Positions 27,915 through 37,384 of a stretch of 64,000 nucleotides of DNA are shown here, in pieces; the first letter of the stretch is position 1, and each line of letters begins with the position of its first letter. The position numbers and the translations under genes are program-made. The stretch lies in the NCBI RefSeq assembly GCF_019710575.1, contig NZ_JAHWFK010000052.1, positions 62,001 to 126,000 on the forward strand, written 5' to 3'. A model generated the notes under the pieces. That model was not told the DNA's origin and searched no databases. It worked only from the letters and a program-made list of their open reading frames with translations. The stretch is from Paractinoplanes polyasparticus (GTDB taxonomy: Bacteria > Actinomycetota > Actinomycetes > Mycobacteriales > Micromonosporaceae).

Positions 27915-30900
27915 ATGGCAAGAAGTCCACATCACCGGAGCGCGGCCCGAGCCGTGCTCGGTGCGGGGATGGCGGTCATCATGGCCGCCGCGGGAGTGGT
28001 CGCGACTGGCGCTGGCGCCCAGGCCGCGGCCCCCAAGGACAAGATCCGGCCCGAGCTCGCGGCCCAGATGGCCGAGCGCGGGGGCGGCGACTTCTGGATC
28101 AGGTTCGGCGCCCGGGCCGACCTGACCGCGGCCGGCAAAATCAAGAACTGGGACGAGCGGGGTACGGCGGTGGCCGCGGCCCTGAAGAAGGCGGCGGCGG
28201 ACAGTCAGTCCGGGGTCCGGGCCGAGCTCGACAAGGGCGGCGCGAGCTACCAGTCGTTCTGGGCGACCAACGCGATCAAGGTCAGCAAGGGATCGCCGGC
28301 GCTGGTGCAGAGCCTCGCCGCCCGCCCCGAGGTCGAGGGCCTCTACGCCCCGGCCAAGGTCGAGGCGCCCAAGGTCGTCGAGGGCACCCAGCAGAAGGCC
28401 GTCAACGCGGTCGAGTGGGGCATCGCCAACATCAACGCGGACGACGTCTGGTCGCAGTACGGCATCACGGGCGAGGGCGTCACGATCGCGAGCATCGACA
28501 GCGGCGTCCAGTTCAACCACCCGGCGCTGGTCGGCTCCTACCGGGGCAACAACGGCGACGGCACCTTCACCCACGACTACAACTGGTTCGACGCCGCCGG
28601 CGCCTGTTCCGGCGCCCCGTGCGACACCAACGGCCACGGCACCCACACGATGGGCACCATGGCCGGCTCGGACGGGACGAACCAGGTCGGGGTCGCGCCC
28701 GGCGTCCGCTGGATCACCGCCAACGGCTGCTGCCCCTCGGACGCCGCGCTGATCGAGTCGGGCCAGTGGATGCTCGAGCCGACCGACTCGGCGGGCGCCA
28801 ACCCCGACGCGAGCAAGCGGCCGAACGTCATCAACAACTCCTGGGGCACGATCAACCCGTCGAACGAGCCGTTCATGGAGGACATCACGACGGCCTGGAC
28901 GGCGTCCGGCATATTCGGCGCCTTCGCCAACGGCAACAGCGGGCCCGGATGTCAGTCCAGCGGTTCGCCGGGCAGCCTGGTCAGCAACTATTCGGTCGGG
29001 GCCTACGGCGTGGACAACACGATCGCCGACTTCTCGGGCCGCGGCGTGGGACAGAACGGCGAGCTCAAGCCGAACGTGTCGGCCCCGGGTCTCAACGTCC
29101 GCTCCACCTGGCCCAACAGCGGGTACAACAGCATCAGCGGCACCTCGATGGCCACACCCCACCTGGCCGGCGCGGTTGCCCTGTTGTGGTCGGCTGCCCC
29201 GGCGCTCGTCGGCGATGTCACCGCCACCCGCGCGCTGCTGGACGACACGGCCATCGACAGCGACAACGCCCAGTGCGGCGGCAACGCCGACGACAACAAC
29301 GTCTTCGGCGAGGGCCGCCTGGACGCGCTGAAGCTGATCTCGCAGGCGCCCACCGGCGACTCCGGCACCCTGGCCGGCAAGGTCACCGACGCGGCCACGG
29401 GCGCGGCGGTCGCGAACGCGGCGCTGACCCTGACCGGGGCGGCCGACCGGCAACTCACCACGGGCACCGACGGTGCATACTCGACGCGGCTGCCGGCCGG
29501 CGACTACCAGGTCGCCGTGACGGCGTACGGCTATTCGGCCCGGACGGTGGCGGCCACGGTCACGGCCGATCGGACCACCACGACGAACGTGGCGCTGGCG
29601 GCTGTTCCGACCGTGTCCGTGGGCGGGGCGGTGACCGACGGCTCCGGCCACGGCTGGCCGCTGTACGCCAAGGTCTCCGTGGCCGGACCGGGCGGCGTCT
29701 CCGACTACACGACCCCGTCCAACGGCCGCTACAGCTTCAAGGTGCCGGCCGGGTCCACGTACAAAATCACCGTCGAGTCGCAGTACCCGGGCTATCAGAC
29801 GGTGACCAAGGACGTGGTCGTCGGAACGAAGAACGTCACCCAGAACGTGGCGGTTCCGGCCTCGCAGGACGACTGCACGACGGCGCCGGGCTATGAGAAC
29901 TCCACCAAGGGCGACTTCCAGTCGTTCGACGGCGCCTCGGCGCCGACCGGCTGGACCGTGGTCGACAACGCCGGCGAAGGCCAGACCTGGAAGTTCACCG
30001 ACGACGGGCAGCGCGGCAACAACACCGGCGGCGACGGCGGTTTCGCCATCGTCGACAGCGACCGCTACGGCTCCGGCCACACGCAGGACACGTCGCTGGT
30101 CAGCCCCGTCGTCGACCTCACCGGCGTGGCCGCGCCGGTGATCCGCTTCGACCAGGAGTACCGGCAGTACGGCGAGGAGACCGGCGACGTCGATCTCAGC
30201 GTCGACGGCGGCGCCACCTGGTCGACCGTGCTGAAGCAGACCGCCAACGTGCCGGGTCCCGAGCGCACCTCGGTCGCGATCCCGCAGGCCGCGGGCAAAT
30301 CCGCCGTGCAGGTGCGATTCCACTACTACGAGGGCTCGTTCGCCTGGTGGTGGAAGGTCGACAACGTGCTGATCGGCGAGCTCGAGTGCGTGCCCACCGA
30401 CGGCGGGCTGGTCGTCGGCCACGTCAAGGACGGCAACACCGGCGGCTACGTCAACGGGGCCACCGTCGCCGACAAGGGTGACGCCGCCGTGAAGGCCACC
30501 ACGGTCGCCACGCCGGACGACACCGCCCTGCCGGACGGCTTCTTCTGGCTGCTCGCTCAGCCCGGCTCCCGCACGTTCGGGGCCACGGCCGGCAACTACG
30601 CCGGTGACACCGATACGGTCGACGTCGAGGCCGACTGGACGAGCTCGGCGGCGTTCGAGCTGGGCGCCGGTCAGCTCGCGGTCACCCCGGCCACGGTGAG
30701 CGCGGACGTCCGGATGCCCGACGGCAGCGCGGCCAAGAAGTTCACGGTCACCAACACCGGCACCCAGCCGGTCGAGGTGAAGCTCTCCGAGCGCGGCGGC
30801 AGCTTCGACATGCTGAAGGCCGACGGCTCGCGGACGACCCTGGGCGAGATCCTCGGATCGCCGGGCGCACCGGTGCAGCGAATCACCACGGCCGTTTCGT

Positions 30901-32288
30901 TCGCGTCGAAGACCTCCTTCAAAGCGAACGCTGTGGCCCAGGACGGCCCGCTGGCCGAGCCGTGGACGAACATCGCCGATTTCCCGAAGGTCGTGATGGA
31001 CAACCGGGTCGTCAACCTGGACGGCAAGGTCTACTCCCTCGGCGGCACCGACGGCAACGCGGCCTACGAGACGAACTACGTCTACGACCCGGTCGCGCAG
31101 GCCTGGTCGCCGATCGCCGACCTGCCCGAGGCCCGAAGCGCGCTGACCGTGGGCGTGGCCGACGGCCAGATCATCGTCACCGGCGGCTGGGGCCCGGCCG
31201 GCCCGGCCGCCACCACCTGGGCGTACGACCCGGGGGCGGACAGCTGGACGCGCAAGGCGGACAACCCGGCGCCGCGGTCGGCCGCGGGCCAGGCGGTGCT
31301 CGACGGCAAGCTGTACGCCGTCGCCGGCTGCACGACCGCCAACTGCACGCCGATGTCGAACGACGTGGTCCGGTACGACCCGGGCAGCGACACCTGGGAG
31401 ACGGTGGCCGACTACCCGAAGTCGGTGGCGTTCGCCTCGTGCGGCGGCATCGACGGCGTCCTGTACTGCACCGGCGGCAACGACGGCCAGAACTCGCAGA
31501 AGGCCGGCTACGCCTTCGACCCGGCCACCGGCGCCTGGACCCCGATCGCCGACGCTCCGGCCGACCAGTGGGCCGCCTCCTCCGCCGCGGCGAACGGCAA
31601 GCTCCTCGTGGTGGGCGGTGTGCAGGCCGGCGCGGTCACCAACGCCGGTTTCGCGTACGACCCGGCCGCCGGCTCGTGGGCCGCTCTGCCCAACGCCAAC
31701 ACGGCCCGGTACCGGGGCGCGGCGGCGTGCGGCTTCTACAAGGTGGGTGGCTCGTCGGGTGGCTTCAACCCCACGACCGGCGGCGAGGCGCTGCCCGGTC
31801 TGGAGGAGTGTGGCGCGGCGAGCGACGTCAGCTGGATGACGCTCGACAAGTCGGAGGCCACGTTGGCCCCCGGCAAGAAGGTGACGGTCACCGTCGGGCT
31901 CACCGCCTCGGTGGACCAGCCGGGCGCGTACACCGCCTCGGTCGGTCTCAAGGAGAACACCCCGTACACCGTTCCGCCGGTCGGCGTCACGCTCAACGCT
32001 CTGCCCCCGAAGACGTGGGCGAAGCTGATGGGCACGGTCACCGGCGTTCCCTGCGGAGGCGCCGGCGCACCGCTGTCCGGCGCGACCGTCCAGGTCGACT
32101 CGTGGGCGACGTCGCTCACCTTCGCCACGGACGCCCAGGGCCAGTACGCGTACTGGCTCGACAAGCGCAACAACCCGCTCACGCTGATCGCCGCCAAGGA
32201 CGGCTGGAAGCCCCAGGCCCGTACGTCCAAGGTCAGCCCGGCCGAGCCGAAGGTCGAGAACTTCGCCCTCGCCCCGACGCGCTGCTGA
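27915..32288 (+). CDS. Secreted S8 subtilisin-like protease with CarboxypepD and kelch modules
   Basis: A 1457-residue exported serine protease. After a signal peptide (cleavage near AGAQA) and a prodomain, the S8 domain carries Asp195 (IASIDSGVQ), His241 (NGHGTHTMG) and Ser411 (GTSMATPHLAGA). Behind it come two carboxypeptidase-regulatory-like beta domains (about 480-650), a jelly-roll-like section (FQSFDGASAPTGW), another CarboxypepD-type domain, an Ig-like region, and a kelch propeller (about 1010-1290; repeats such as KVYSLGGTDGNAAYETNYVYDP). A last CarboxypepD-like domain ends the protein. AAGGAG precedes the ATG at 27915 by 5-6 nt. It probably degrades or docks to extracellular protein or matrix. 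Confidence 0.95.
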   Translation: MARSPHHRSAARAVLGAGMAVIMAAAGVVATGAGAQAAAPKDKIRPELAAQMAERGGGDFWIRFGARADLTAAGKIKNWDERGTAVAAALKKAAADSQSGVRAELDKGGASYQSFWATNAIKVSKGSPALVQSLAARPEVEGLYAPAKVEAPKVVEGTQQKAVNAVEWGIANINADDVWSQYGITGEGVTIASIDSGVQFNHPALVGSYRGNNGDGTFTHDYNWFDAAGACSGAPCDTNGHGTHTMGTMAGSDGTNQVGVAPGVRWITANGCCPSDAALIESGQWMLEPTDSAGANPDASKRPNVINNSWGTINPSNEPFMEDITTAWTASGIFGAFANGNSGPGCQSSGSPGSLVSNYSVGAYGVDNTIADFSGRGVGQNGELKPNVSAPGLNVRSTWPNSGYNSISGTSMATPHLAGAVALLWSAAPALVGDVTATRALLDDTAIDSDNAQCGGNADDNNVFGEGRLDALKLISQAPTGDSGTLAGKVTDAATGAAVANAALTLTGAADRQLTTGTDGAYSTRLPAGDYQVAVTAYGYSARTVAATVTADRTTTTNVALAAVPTVSVGGAVTDGSGHGWPLYAKVSVAGPGGVSDYTTPSNGRYSFKVPAGSTYKITVESQYPGYQTVTKDVVVGTKNVTQNVAVPASQDDCTTAPGYENSTKGDFQSFDGASAPTGWTVVDNAGEGQTWKFTDDGQRGNNTGGDGGFAIVDSDRYGSGHTQDTSLVSPVVDLTGVAAPVIRFDQEYRQYGEETGDVDLSVDGGATWSTVLKQTANVPGPERTSVAIPQAAGKSAVQVRFHYYEGSFAWWWKVDNVLIGELECVPTDGGLVVGHVKDGNTGGYVNGATVADKGDAAVKATTVATPDDTALPDGFFWLLAQPGSRTFGATAGNYAGDTDTVDVEADWTSSAAFELGAGQLAVTPATVSADVRMPDGSAAKKFTVTNTGTQPVEVKLSERGGSFDMLKADGSRTTLGEILGSPGAPVQRITTAVSFASKTSFKANAVAQDGPLAEPWTNIADFPKVVMDNRVVNLDGKVYSLGGTDGNAAYETNYVYDPVAQAWSPIADLPEARSALTVGVADGQIIVTGGWGPAGPAATTWAYDPGADSWTRKADNPAPRSAAGQAVLDGKLYAVAGCTTANCTPMSNDVVRYDPGSDTWETVADYPKSVAFASCGGIDGVLYCTGGNDGQNSQKAGYAFDPATGAWTPIADAPADQWAASSAAANGKLLVVGGVQAGAVTNAGFAYDPAAGSWAALPNANTARYRGAAACGFYKVGGSSGGFNPTTGGEALPGLEECGAASDVSWMTLDKSEATLAPGKKVTVTVGLTASVDQPGAYTASVGLKENTPYTVPPVGVTLNALPPKTWAKLMGTVTGVPCGGAGAPLSGATVQVDSWATSLTFATDAQGQYAYWLDKRNNPLTLIAAKDGWKPQARTSKVSPAEPKVENFALAPTRC

Positions 32289-32305
32289 CGCCCTGAGATG
32301 AGTCC

Positions 32306-32332
32306 GGCCCGTCCGCCAGCCGCGGGCGGGCC
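32306..32332. terminator. Bidirectional hairpin terminator
   Basis: GGCCCGTCCGC and GCGGGCGGGCC form an 11-bp stem with one mismatch and a 5-nt loop. It lies between the convergent S8 protease and OmpR-type genes and could serve both. Confidence 0.75.
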
Positions 32333-32338
32333 GGTTCG

Positions 32339-32791
32339 TCAAGCGGTGAAACGGATGCCGACGCCGCGGATGGCATGGATCGTTGCCGCCGCACCGAGCC
32401 GGGCCAGCTTGGCCCGCACCCGCCGCACCGTCGAATGGATGTCCGAGCCCCGGCCCACATGCTCGTTGCCCCACACCTCGAGATGCAGCTTCTCGTACGT
32501 CCAGACCCGCCCCGGCGCGGCCACGAGGCACCGCAGGAAGTCGTGCTCGAGCGGCGTCAGCGCGACCTCCCGGTCATGCCAGCACAGCACCCGCCGGTCG
32601 GAGTCGACACGCAGGCCCTCCGGCGGGCTACCGCCGGGCGGCGCCACCACATCGAGGAACTGCCGCGCCTGGTCCGGTGTGGACACGATGAGAAAGGCCT
32701 CGCTGCCACCGAGCAACTGCGCCAGTCTCCGGCGCCCGTCCGGCGAGGAAGCGATACCGATGGCCAACGATGGGACCGCACTATCCGTCAT
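32339..32791 (-). CDS. OmpR/PhoB-type winged-helix DNA-binding protein
   Basis: A 150-residue protein whose C-terminal about 100 residues form an OmpR-type winged helix (LCWHDREVALTPLEHDFLRCLVAAPGRVWTYEKLHLEVWG, HSTVRRVRAKLARLGA, IHAIRGVGIRF; given in pieces). The first about 50 residues are too short for a receiver domain and lack the phospho-acceptor Asp, so it is not a classical two-component regulator, and no kinase is adjacent. The ATG at 32791 follows GGAAGG/GGGGG; an upstream in-frame GTG at 32851 lacks a site. It may act as a constitutively DNA-binding regulator. Confidence 0.85.
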   Translation of the reverse strand: MTDSAVPSLAIGIASSPDGRRRLAQLLGGSEAFLIVSTPDQARQFLDVVAPPGGSPPEGLRVDSDRRVLCWHDREVALTPLEHDFLRCLVAAPGRVWTYEKLHLEVWGNEHVGRGSDIHSTVRRVRAKLARLGAAATIHAIRGVGIRFTA

Positions 32792-33000
32792 GCCCCCGCC
32801 TTCCGACAGCGATGCCGCAATCGATGGCTGACGATAAATCCGGTACGTCACGTTCTCGTTAACCGGTCGCCCACTGCCGCGACATCACATTGAGGCAAGG
32901 CTATGTGAGCTGCTTCGCTGTCCCCGTGGCGGTTTTGCGCCATGTCACCTCTCCGCCACCCTGACGGCCGGCCGCGCCGCGAACGGCACTCGCAGCCTGG

Positions 33001-33852
33001 CTATCGTCCACCGCGGCGTAACGGAATCGGATTGTCGTCGGGCACCACCAGCCAGGCCCGCTCGGCCAGCGGCGCCAGCAGCCCGGCGCAACGATCGGTC
33101 CGGGCCGCGCCGAGGTGACGCCACGGGCTCGCCGCCAGCTGATCGGTGAGCTGTTCCACCCGGGCGTACGCGTCGCGGCCGGCCGGAGTGGCGGTGCCCT
33201 CGGACGTGAGCCAGCCGCGATCCCGGAGGCGATCGCCGGCGGCCGCCCACTCGTCGTCGGTCCAGCCGCGGGCCGGCTGGGTGACCGCACGAAGGCGACC
33301 GCCCTCGATGCCCGCGCGCCACACCAGCGACTCACACCCGTCCACGCCCGCGGTCAGCAGCGCGGCGACGTGCCCGTCGCCGCGGTGCTCGCGCAGGATG
33401 GTGGCCGCCTGCCAGAGCCGCCCGACCGGATCCCGCGGCCACGGCAGGTCGGCGTGGGCAGCGGCCAGCACACGCCCGCCCAGATCGGCCGCCCGGGCAG
33501 CTTCTTCGAGCAGGTCGGCCGCCTCGGTCGGCGGTTCGGCCGCGAACACTTCGCTCAGCGTCGCGTTCGCCCCGGCGGCGCGGGCGGCGAGCGCATCGGA
33601 CGGGCTGATCCGATCCCAGACGTCAGGCAGAGCCCGTGCCACCATGGCCGGCGCGAACCCGAAGAAGGCGGCGGTGACCGGTCCTGCACCCACCGCCCCG
33701 AGCGCCGCCGCCCGCCCGGCGAAGTAACGCCGCCAGAAGCCGGTCAGCCCCGCCTCCTCGAAGGCCACGGCACATTGAGGGGCGAAGTAGGTGACCGCGT
33801 GCAGGGGCTCGAACAGCGCCCACATGCGGCGCTCGACAGACGGCTCGCTCAT
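33001..33852 (-). CDS. SCO6745-like helical/winged-helix protein
   Basis: A 283-residue soluble protein resembling the SCO6745 family: the opening RRMWALFEPLHAVTYFAPQCAVAFEEAGLTGFWRRYFAGRAAALG (in pieces), the FFGFAPAMVARALPDVWDRI segment, and a C-terminal part with a winged-helix appearance (WTDDEWAAAGDRLRDRGWLTSEGTATPAGRDAYARVE). No enzyme motif is recognisable and the family's function is not established. The ATG at 33852 has only a weak site. It is divergent from the APH-fold kinase gene, with 141 bp between the starts. Confidence 0.8.
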   Translation of the reverse strand: MSEPSVERRMWALFEPLHAVTYFAPQCAVAFEEAGLTGFWRRYFAGRAAALGAVGAGPVTAAFFGFAPAMVARALPDVWDRISPSDALAARAAGANATLSEVFAAEPPTEAADLLEEAARAADLGGRVLAAAHADLPWPRDPVGRLWQAATILREHRGDGHVAALLTAGVDGCESLVWRAGIEGGRLRAVTQPARGWTDDEWAAAGDRLRDRGWLTSEGTATPAGRDAYARVEQLTDQLAASPWRHLGAARTDRCAGLLAPLAERAWLVVPDDNPIPLRRGGR

Positions 33853-33993
33853 GCCCGTATCCCACCGGCCCTGATCACACCCGGCAAGAGCCGGAAAGGA
33901 TCCGGTGGCCTCGTACACCGCCGTTATGGCCTCCCGACGCAGGGCGGGCTAAATGCGGCTGCTGCGGCACGGACGCTGGGCTACGGTGCTGCG

Positions 33994-34824
33994 ATGCAGG
34001 CGGACGAGACTCAGCGGGCAACACAGGCAGCCATATCGAGCGCCTCATCGCTGGGCCTGGCCGCCCATGACACCACCGTCCTGCACAACTCGAACAAACT
34101 CACGCTGCGTCTGCGGCCCTGTGACGTGGTGGCCCGGGTGGCCCCGGCAGCCCACCGAGGCGTCCAGTTCGAAGTGGATGTCGCTCGGCGGCTGGCCGAG
34201 GCCGGGAGCCCGGTGGCCGCGCTGGAATCGCCCGAGGTCTTCGCCCGGGACGACTACGTGGTCACCCTGTGGGACTACTACGAACCAGTGACCACTCAGG
34301 CGATTCCCCACGCGGAGTACGCCGGCGCGCTCGAACGTCTGCACGCCGGAATGCGGAGGGTCGACCTGCCGGCCCCGCACTTCACGGACCGGGTCTCTGA
34401 GGCCCGGACGCTCGTGGCCGACCGAGCCCGAACACCGGAACTGACCGACCCGGACCGGGCGTTCCTCGCCGGCACGTTGGACGGTATGCGAAGAGCGGTC
34501 AACGGGAGCGGCCGGCCCGAGCAATTGCTGCACGGCGAGCCCCATCCGGGCAACCTGCTCGCGACCCGGACCGGGCCGCTCTTCATCGACTTCGAGACGT
34601 GTTGCCGCGGGCCGATCGAGTTCGACCTGGCCCACGCGCCCGACGAGGTGGGAGACCACTACCCGGGCGTCGATCACCAGCTGCTCCGGGACTGCCGGAC
34701 CCTCGTGCTGGCGATGATCACAGCGTGGCGCTGGGACCGCGACGATCAGTTCCCCGGCGGCCGCCGGCTCGGCGTCGAGTGGCTGAGCGAACTCCGGAAG
34801 GCAACGACGCAGCCGGGACAATGA
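33994..34824 (+). CDS. APH-fold phosphotransferase family protein
   Basis: A 276-residue protein of the aminoglycoside/choline kinase fold. The C-terminal catalytic region reads LLHGEPHPGNLLATRTGPLFIDFETCCRGPIEFDLAH: the Brenner motif has HGE where HGD is usual, followed by the metal-binding DFE. The N-lobe has VVARVAPAAHRG with the ATP-binding residue region changed. It may phosphorylate a small hydroxylated molecule; drug resistance should not be assumed. The ribosome site is weak, so the start at 33994 is chosen from homology-like layout. A strong hairpin follows the stop codon. Confidence 0.85.
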   Translation: MQADETQRATQAAISSASSLGLAAHDTTVLHNSNKLTLRLRPCDVVARVAPAAHRGVQFEVDVARRLAEAGSPVAALESPEVFARDDYVVTLWDYYEPVTTQAIPHAEYAGALERLHAGMRRVDLPAPHFTDRVSEARTLVADRARTPELTDPDRAFLAGTLDGMRRAVNGSGRPEQLLHGEPHPGNLLATRTGPLFIDFETCCRGPIEFDLAHAPDEVGDHYPGVDHQLLRDCRTLVLAMITAWRWDRDDQFPGGRRLGVEWLSELRKATTQPGQ

Positions 34825-34828
34825 CGAA

Positions 34829-34865
34829 CGCCCCGAACACGATCAGCAGAGATCGTGCCGGGGCG
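34829..34865. terminator. Terminator between the APH gene and the secreted operon
   Basis: CGCCCCG-AA-CACGATC pairs with GATCGTG-C-CGGGGCG across an AGCAGA loop, with a small internal bulge. It lies between convergent genes and may serve both directions. Confidence 0.8.
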
Positions 34866-34895
34866 AACGTCCACCTCAGAAATTGCTGACCGGGA

Positions 34896-35858
34896 TCAGA
34901 GGTCCGCGGGACCGGCCGCGACAGCCTCCTGGACGGCGTCGGTGCGGCGCTCGTCCGCCTTCGCCGTGTCGTCGGTGCGGGGCTGGGCGGCCGGGCGGGC
35001 CGCCGAGCGGGCCGCGGCGGCGGGCGGGTCGGTGACCACGCCGCGGCGGATGCGGTTGTTGTCGGCGATCTGGGCCGCGGGGGTGTTGCCGGTGGCGGTC
35101 AGGGCGCCGTCGATGATGTTGTCGTCGATGGTGACGCCGCCGGTGGTGCTGGTGACGCTCACGTCCTTGCCCCAGAAGCCGCCGGAGGCGCAGGAGTCCA
35201 GCGGGCCGTTCGGGCCCAGCTGCACGGCGCCCAGGTTGCCGGCGAACGTGGCCTTGCCGCGGATCGAGCTGCCGCAGACGACGCTGCCGGTGCCGCTGTT
35301 CAGCACCGACAGGGTGCCGTCGACGAACGAGTCGTGCACGTCCGTGTAGTAGGTGCCGGTGCTCGTGACGTTGCCGGTGACCGACGTGTTCTTGTCGAGC
35401 CGGACCTCGCCCGCCTGCACGTTGACGCTGCCGGTCACCGTCGCGCTCTCGGTGAAGAGGAAGCTGTCGACCGTCGTGGCGCCCTTGGCCCGTACGGTCA
35501 CGGCACCGGTCGCGGCGTCGCGCAGGTAGACGCCGTAGCCGCCGGCGGCCAGCACGACCGGACCGGTGACCTCGGTGTCGGAGGCGTCGAAGTAGCCGTT
35601 GCCGGCGATGCGCACGTCGCCGGAGAACTTGCCGCCGGCGACGACCAGGTTGCCGCCCGCGGCGACGCTGACGTTGCCGGTGACGATGGTGCCGGTGAGC
35701 GAGCACGACTCGCCGGCCGGGACGTACAGGTCGTTGGGGACGGTGACCGCCCCGCCCGTGCCGATGCAGTGGGTGACCAGCGCCGCGCTGGCGGGAACGG
35801 CGGGCGTCAGGCCGGCCAGGACACCGGCGGCGACGACGAGGGAAAGACGCTTACGCAT
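34896..35858 (-). CDS. Secreted beta-helix-like repeat protein
   Basis: A 320-residue exported protein. After a signal peptide (MRKRLSLVVAAGVLAGLTPAVPASA) come tandem short strands of about 18-20 residues (GTIVTGNVSVAAGGNLVVAGG, GDVRIAGNGYFDASDTEVTG, and so on) typical of a right-handed beta-helix or bactofilin-like solenoid, to about residue 270. The end is a disordered Ala/Arg/Asp tail. Four Cys residues could form disulfides outside the cell. It is the last gene of a four-gene operon; its ATG lies 11 bases after the stop of the cupredoxin gene and follows AGAGG. Confidence 0.85.
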   Translation of the reverse strand: MRKRLSLVVAAGVLAGLTPAVPASAALVTHCIGTGGAVTVPNDLYVPAGESCSLTGTIVTGNVSVAAGGNLVVAGGKFSGDVRIAGNGYFDASDTEVTGPVVLAAGGYGVYLRDAATGAVTVRAKGATTVDSFLFTESATVTGSVNVQAGEVRLDKNTSVTGNVTSTGTYYTDVHDSFVDGTLSVLNSGTGSVVCGSSIRGKATFAGNLGAVQLGPNGPLDSCASGGFWGKDVSVTSTTGGVTIDDNIIDGALTATGNTPAAQIADNNRIRRGVVTDPPAAAARSAARPAAQPRTDDTAKADERRTDAVQEAVAAGPADL

Positions 35859-35869
35859 GAAGGGGCCTC

Positions 35870-37384
35870 TCATGAGCCGATGTCGGATCGGGCGGCGGCG
35901 CGGACGATCGTGCCCTGCTGCCGTTTGGTGAGGGTGCCGCCGGCGACCAGCGCGGCCGTGACGGTTTCGACGTGCCGCACGAACGCGGCGTGGTCGCGGT
36001 ACTCGCCGTGCTCGGCGATCTTGTCGTTGACGGTGCACCCGTCGGCCAGCGGGTAGTTGCGAACGCCCGTGTCGTCACCGTCGATCACCACGGTGGCGCG
36101 GGTGTCGGGAACCTCGCAGGCCTCGCCCCCGCCGGAGGACACGACGGTGAACGTCACCGACTTCTCGGCCGACCGGTTGCCCGCCGTGTCCGTGGCCCGA
36201 GCCTTGACCGTGTGCGCCCCGAGCCCGCTGACCACGACCGGCGTGGTGTAGGCGGTCCAGGCGCCCGCGTCGAGGGCGTACTCGATCGAGGCCACCTCCG
36301 ACTCGGTGTCGTTCGCCGTCACGGTGACGGTGGCCGAGCCGACGTACCCGCCGTTGTCGTTCTGCTCCCCGTCGACCTCGGCCAGAACCGTGGGCGGCGT
36401 GGTGTCCGGCTCTTCGGCGGGCAGCACCGTGAAGTGCGCCATCTTCTCGGCCGAGGTGTTGCCGGCGTTGTCGGTCGCCCGGTAATGCAGCATGTGCGTC
36501 CCGGGCGTGCTGACGACAACCGGGTTCGCGTACGCCGTGAAGGCCCCGCCGTCGAGCGAGTACTCGATGCGGGCCACGCCCGAGTCCGCGTCGCTGGCGG
36601 TCAGCGTCGCCGTGGCCGTCCCGACGTAGTTGCCTTCGTCGTCCTGCGTGCCGGCCAGCGAATGGCTGACCGTCGGCGGGGTCACGTCCTCGTCCGGTTC
36701 CGGCGCGACGACCGTGAAGGCCAGCGACCCCACCGCGGAGACGTTGCCGTCGTTGTCGGTTGCCCGGTACCGGAGGGTGTGCGAACCCACCGCCGTCACC
36801 GCCACCGGCGCGGTGTAGGCCTGGAAGGCCGCGTCGTCCAGGGAGTATTCGACGGTGTCGACGCCGGACCCGCTGTCGGACGCGGTGACCGTGACCGTCG
36901 CCGAGCCGACGTAGTTCCCGTCGCCGTCCTGGGTTCCGGCGGCAGCCGCCGTGACCGTCGGCGGAGTCGTGTCGGGCGTGCCGCCGCCGTCGGTGACGAC
37001 GAACTCGCCGACCATCGTTCCGTGCCCGGGGATCGCGCAGAAGTAGCGGTAGCGCCCCGGGGTCAGGGTGACGGTCGCCTCGTGCCGCCCGTCGTTGGCG
37101 TCGAACGGGTTGGCCAGGATGTTGAGCGTGACGTCGTGGTTGTAGCCCGGCGTCGACGTGTCGAAGGTCAGCGTGTGCGGCATGCCGACGTTGTTGCCGG
37201 TCGCCACGCTGTTCTCGAACACGATGGTGGTCGCACCGGCGCTGGCGGTGGTCGGCGCCGACTTGTACCGGGTGACGTCGCCGTCGGTCGTCCAGGTCAG
37301 AGTCCCGGCGGCCGCCGCGGGCAGGGCTGGGGCCAGGGTGAAGGTCAGCAGCAATCCGAGGAGTGCGACGAGGATGCGTTTCAC
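35870..37384 (-). CDS. Secreted cupredoxin-like protein with three Ig-like repeats
   Basis: A 504-residue exported protein starting at a GTG that overlaps the upstream stop (GTGA). Signal peptide, then a cupredoxin-like domain (residues about 28-132) with candidate blue-copper ligands in MPHTLTF and YFCAIPGHGTM (His, Cys, His, Met). Three repeats of about 95 residues follow, each beginning DTTPPTV or DVTPPTV and ending like HTLRYRATDNDGN, the OmpL47-type Ig fold. Residues about 423-504 form a module (CEVPD...DDTGVRNY...GCTVNDKIA...FVRHVETV) also found in the ThuA protein encoded upstream. With the laccase-like gene it suggests extracellular copper redox chemistry. Confidence 0.9.
   Translation of the reverse strand: MKRILVALLGLLLTFTLAPALPAAAAGTLTWTTDGDVTRYKSAPTTASAGATTIVFENSVATGNNVGMPHTLTFDTSTPGYNHDVTLNILANPFDANDGRHEATVTLTPGRYRYFCAIPGHGTMVGEFVVTDGGGTPDTTPPTVTAAAAGTQDGDGNYVGSATVTVTASDSGSGVDTVEYSLDDAAFQAYTAPVAVTAVGSHTLRYRATDNDGNVSAVGSLAFTVVAPEPDEDVTPPTVSHSLAGTQDDEGNYVGTATATLTASDADSGVARIEYSLDGGAFTAYANPVVVSTPGTHMLHYRATDNAGNTSAEKMAHFTVLPAEEPDTTPPTVLAEVDGEQNDNGGYVGSATVTVTANDTESEVASIEYALDAGAWTAYTTPVVVSGLGAHTVKARATDTAGNRSAEKSVTFTVVSSGGGEACEVPDTRATVVIDGDDTGVRNYPLADGCTVNDKIAEHGEYRDHAAFVRHVETVTAALVAGGTLTKRQQGTIVRAAARSDIGS

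Noticed and set aside
27216..32531. A 1771-codon open frame on the minus strand
   Set aside because: It merges the true 145-residue gene at its end with antisense of the S8 protease; the antisense part is Arg/Val/Gly-rich with no domain and the opposite strand has clear catalytic motifs.
33994..34824. Aminoglycoside resistance gene
   Set aside because: Only the general kinase fold is supported; the Brenner motif is HGE rather than HGD and nothing indicates a drug substrate.
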